Of a stretch of 17,041 nt of DNA, positions 14,581 through 17,041 are shown piece by piece (position 1 is the first letter of the stretch; every line of letters starts with the position of its first letter). The notes beneath the pieces are model-generated. The model was not told the origin of the DNA and did not search any database. It saw only the letters and a program-made list of their open reading frames with translations. The DNA is taken from positions 1 to 17,041 of the forward strand of contig JAGOCL010000012.1 of NCBI GenBank assembly GCA_017998755.1, read 5' to 3'. This stretch comes from Spirochaetota bacterium (GTDB taxonomy: Bacteria; Spirochaetota; GWE2-31-10; MWDO01). Position numbers and translations under genes: made by a program.

Positions 14581-17041
14581 TTAGTTTTCGATGTTAATTT
14601 TGATAGTTCCCGAATAGGTCAGCCCGCCTTTTACCGCAAAAACCGTAAGATTATACGGTCCCGGATCATAATTCGAACTATCGACCGAACAGTTAGCGCT
14701 TACGCTTCCAAGTATGTCGTTATCGAGATACCATTCCCAGTTTGTAGCTCCGTCGAGCGTCGCCGTTACATTCAATACCTGACCGATATTTTTATCAAGC
14801 ATTCCGTTATATGTTCCAAAATCGATAACCGCATTCGTTGGCGTTACCAGAGTAATCGTAACGTTAAAATCGCCTCTGTCTATATTTGTAACTGAATAAT
14901 TTACCTCGCCGCTCCAGTTGCCGACCGCATCCTGCGCTTTAGCGTAGATAGTCGTATCCTCGCTTACCGTAAACGGAGCGGCGTATGATTGATAACTACT
15001 CGTTCCTATTTTATATTGTTTTACCGCCGAGTCCCCGGAAAATGTTATCGTTACAGTAACGTCCCCGCTTGTCGGAGTAGTCGGATTTATTGCAATCGAG
15101 GGATCCGCCGGCGCGGTTTTATCTATATTATTTACCGTCGCTGTCGCGCTTCCCGTATTTCCCGCCGAGTCTATAAAGTTAAATGTGAAACTATCGTTAG
15201 TCGTAAATATATATGTCATTGATCCGCTATTGTTTGTAATCGTTACCGTCTCGATCGGCGTTATTGTCGCCGTTACGTCGCCGTTTGTCGGAGCAGTCGT
15301 AGAATACGCGACCGTCGCGGTTGGAACGGTTTTATCTATATTACCTACAGTCGCGGTCGCGCTTCCCGTATTTCCAGCGACGTCTGTAAACTCAAAAGTA
15401 AAACTACCGTTCTCCGTAAATGTACGCGTCATTAATCCTTCGTTATTGGTTATAGTTACCGATTCGCTTGGCGTAATAGTCGCCGTTACATCGCAGTTTG
15501 TCGGAGCGGTCGCAGAATAAGTTACCGTCGCGGTCGGGGCAGTTTTATCTATATTACTTACTGTCGCCGTTAAGCTTCCCGTATTTCCCGCCGAGTCTGT
15601 AAACTCAAAAGTAAAACTACCGTTCTCCGTAAATATACGCGTCATTAATCCTTCGTTATTGGTTATAGTTACCGTTTCGCTCGGCGTTATCGTCGCCGTT
15701 ACAGAGCCGTTCGTCGGAGCCGTCGTCGAATAAGCGACCGTCGCGGTTGGCGCTGTTTTATCTATATTTCCGACCGTCGCAGTAGCGCTTCCGGTATTTC
15801 CCGCCAAATCTGTGAAGTTGAATGTGAAACTTCCGTTCGCAGTAAATATACGCGTCGTTAGTCCGTCGTTGTTTGTTATCGTTACCATTTCATTCGGCGT
15901 TATGGTCGCCGTTACATCGCCGTTTGTCGGAGCGGTCGCAGAATACGCGACCGTCGCGGTCGGAGCGGTTTTATCTATATTTGTTATTGTATAACTTACC
16001 TCGCCGCTCCAGTTTCCGACCGCATCTTGCGCTTTTGCGTAAATTATTGTATTTTCGCTTACCGTAAACGGAGCGGTATATGACTGATACGAGCCCGTTC
16101 CTATTTTATATTGTTTAACAGCCGAGTCCCCGGAAAATGTTATCGTTACCGTTACGTCCCCGCTTGTCGGAGTTGTCGGATTTATTGAAATCGAGGGATC
16201 CGCCGGAGGAATTGCGTCCGCTATAGTCGTAGTTACGGTCGAAGTAGACGATGTAGTTGTTGACGCACCAGTAGTCGTTGTCGTAGTAGTAGGTTCGATC
16301 GTCATAGTTGTTGTTGACACATTTACGGTTGTGGTAGTCAGGGCTACGATTGTTGTTGACACATATGTGGTTGTCGTTTCATCTATGATTGTAGTAGTCG
16401 AAATCGTCGGTTCAATAGTCGTAGTCGGAGCGATTGTTGATGTAGTAATCGGTTCTATTGTCGATGTCGTTGGAGCTGTAGTCGTTACTGTCGAAGACGA
16501 TGTAGTCGAGGTTGAAACAAATGTGGTTGAAGTAGAAGACACATATGTGTCGGTAGTACTCGTTGTTGTTTCATCAACAATTGTCGTGGTCGTTATTGGA
16601 GCGGCTGTCGTAGATGTTATTGTTGTAATATTTGTTGTAGTTGTCGGCCCCAGCGTAGTAGTACTTACCGTCATGTCGAGCGTAGTCGAGACATCTTGAT
16701 TTGTTGTCATCGTCGTCGCGACGGCTGTACTTATATAAGTCGCCGATACTACTTCTGAATCTCTCATCCCATCCATAGACGCTTTTGCGTATAGAGTTGT
16801 AGTAGAAGATATCACTACAATCTTTCCGGTTATCCAAATAACGTTATCAAAACTATATTTAATCGTCGCGCCTTTAGTAGCGCAGGAAAGATCGACAATA
16901 ATTGAAGTTTCAAACGTAATTCCCGACTCGATTGAAAATTTCGGGGTTTTAACTTGCAATATAGTCGTAGTAGTAAATTCGGTAGGTTCGTCGTTAGCTG
17001 TTTTGATTATACTTTCCGAACAGGAAGTCAAAATATAGGAT
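14581..17041 (-). CDS. Modular Thr-rich lipoprotein with tandem Ig-like repeats (5' end beyond window)
   Basis: The reading frame continues through the window edge, upstream of the TTG at 17029-17031. That TTG reads as Leu in ...SYILTSC, an excellent lipobox, so the real start and signal peptide lie outside. Counting from that Leu, residues 33-100 resemble a chitobiase/hexosaminidase C-terminal (CHB_HEX_C) domain (ATIKYSFD..., TTTLYAKA, DSEVVSATY). A Thr/Ser/Val-rich linker spans 101-272. An OmpL47-like domain follows (276-351), then four 71-residue Ig-like repeats (352-635, each starting IDKT), then a second OmpL47-like copy (638-718). It ends with the 98-residue module shared with the next gene. 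It is the first visible gene of the surface-lipoprotein operon. No enzyme motif is seen; a stalk or adhesin role is inferred. Confidence 0.8.
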   Translation of the reverse strand, partial: SYILTSCSESIIKTANDEPTEFTTTTILQVKTPKFSIESGITFETSIIVDLSCATKGATIKYSFDNVIWITGKIVVISSTTTLYAKASMDGMRDSEVVSATYISTAVATTMTTNQDVSTTLDMTVSTTTLGPTTTTNITTITSTTAAPITTTTIVDETTTSTTDTYVSSTSTTFVSTSTTSSSTVTTTAPTTSTIEPITTSTIAPTTTIEPTISTTTIIDETTTTYVSTTIVALTTTTVNVSTTTMTIEPTTTTTTTGASTTTSSTSTVTTTIADAIPPADPSISINPTTPTSGDVTVTITFSGDSAVKQYKIGTGSYQSYTAPFTVSENTIIYAKAQDAVGNWSGEVSYTITNIDKTAPTATVAYSATAPTNGDVTATITPNEMVTITNNDGLTTRIFTANGSFTFNFTDLAGNTGSATATVGNIDKTAPTATVAYSTTAPTNGSVTATITPSETVTITNNEGLMTRIFTENGSFTFEFTDSAGNTGSLTATVSNIDKTAPTATVTYSATAPTNCDVTATITPSESVTITNNEGLMTRTFTENGSFTFEFTDVAGNTGSATATVGNIDKTVPTATVAYSTTAPTNGDVTATITPIETVTITNNSGSMTYIFTTNDSFTFNFIDSAGNTGSATATVNNIDKTAPADPSIAINPTTPTSGDVTVTITFSGDSAVKQYKIGTSSYQSYAAPFTVSEDTTIYAKAQDAVGNWSGEVNYSVTNIDRGDFNVTITLVTPTNAVIDFGTYNGMLDKNIGQVLNVTATLDGATNWEWYLDNDILGSVSANCSVDSSNYDPGPYNLTVFAVKGGLTYSGTIKINIEN
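14584..14877 (-). repeat. Shared module, copy at the C-terminus of the Thr-rich lipoprotein
   Basis: Residues 719-816 match residues 331-427 of paralogue A, with LDGAT-W-WYLD, YDPGPYNLTV and KGGLTYSGTIK as landmarks. The copies sit in adjacent genes but in different domain contexts: terminal here, between two FN3 domains there. Confidence 0.75.
14878..15120 (-). repeat. OmpL47-like domain, second copy
   Basis: Encodes ADPSIAINPTTPTSGDVTV followed by the KQYKIG, QSY, YAKAQDAVGNWSGEV landmarks. It is nearly identical to the copy at 15979-16206; together they bracket the four Ig-like repeats. Confidence 0.75.
15127..15978 (-). repeat. Four tandem 213-bp Ig-like repeats
   Basis: Units of exactly 71 codons start at residues 352, 423, 494 and 565. 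Each has IDKTAPTATVAYS, PTNGDVTATITP, VTITNN, NGSFTFEFTD and AGNTGSATATV. This is a common bacterial surface-protein Ig-like repeat. The third unit has Cys for Gly in PTNCDV. Confidence 0.85.
15979..16206 (-). repeat. OmpL47-like domain, first copy
   Basis: Encodes ADPSISINPTTPTSGDVTV and the same KQYKIG, QSY, YAKAQDAVGNWSGEV landmarks as the copy at 14878-15120. It immediately follows the Thr-rich linker. Confidence 0.75.
16216..16731 (-). repeat. Low-complexity Thr/Ser/Val-rich linker (about 172 codons)
   Basis: Residues 101-272 are dominated by Thr with Ser, Val, Ile and Pro, including degenerate units such as TTTIEPTTT and DETTTTYVST. On the plus strand it reads as a GTA/GTC/GTT-rich trinucleotide pattern. 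Such linkers act as extended, often O-glycosylated stalks in surface proteins; glycosylation here is only inferred. Open frames in the opposite strand are by-products of this composition. Confidence 0.85.

Noticed and set aside
15185..15994. Open frames on the plus strand opposite the Ig-like repeats
   Set aside because: They repeat in step with the 213-bp Ig units, as expected for shadows of a repeated coding sequence on the other strand.
16331..16699. Long Val-rich plus-strand open frame
   Set aside because: It is the antisense of the Thr-rich linker: trinucleotide-like composition keeps the opposite frames open. There is no ribosome site.

Overview
The window looks like a low-GC, Gram-negative-type (diderm) chromosome, most likely a spirochaete. 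This is inferred from style, not from a marker gene. At least four proteins carry lipoprotein signal peptides whose lipoboxes end in Asn-Cys or Ser-Cys, a relaxed form common in spirochaetes. One protein looks like an outer-membrane beta-barrel ending in Phe. Shine-Dalgarno sites are strong, and several promoters have the layout TTGAC(n), 17-bp spacer, TATA(n)T. No rRNA, tRNA, CRISPR array, transposase or phage gene was found.

Left part (1-5100). After a possible 3' tail of a plus-strand gene (1-66), a two-gene minus-strand operon encodes a small lipoprotein and a permuted papain/NlpC-P60-like (YiiX-type) cell-envelope hydrolase. The operon is driven from 1457-1485. Next comes a zinc-ribbon multi-pass membrane protein behind a perfect consensus promoter, then a lipoprotein alpha/beta-hydrolase (lipase-like). 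The lipase gene is divergent from a predicted outer-membrane protein gene. Their shared intergenic region holds two abutting perfect palindromes that overlap the candidate promoters.

Middle (5000-6043). A very AT-rich RelE-type toxin-antitoxin pair (about 22-27% GC in sampled lines) lies between two diverged copies of a roughly 75-bp repeat. Beside it is a GC-richer stretch (about 50-55% in sampled lines) that is unusually dense in hairpins and probably non-coding.

Right part (6044-17041). A minus-strand operon of three very large lipoproteins is transcribed in the order 17041->6044. The first, cut by the window edge, has a chitobiase-C-terminal-like domain, a long Thr-rich linker and tandem Ig-like repeats. 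The other two are adjacent paralogues made of an N-terminal domain, fibronectin-III/Ig-like modules and 14 delta-60/DUF5122-like propeller repeats each. A roughly 97-residue module is shared between the first and second proteins. The second and third are joined by a 1-nt gap, with the downstream ribosome site lying inside the conserved C-terminal codons. The cluster looks like a modular surface-display or adhesin-like locus evolving by repeat amplification and module shuffling. Ligand and function are unknown.
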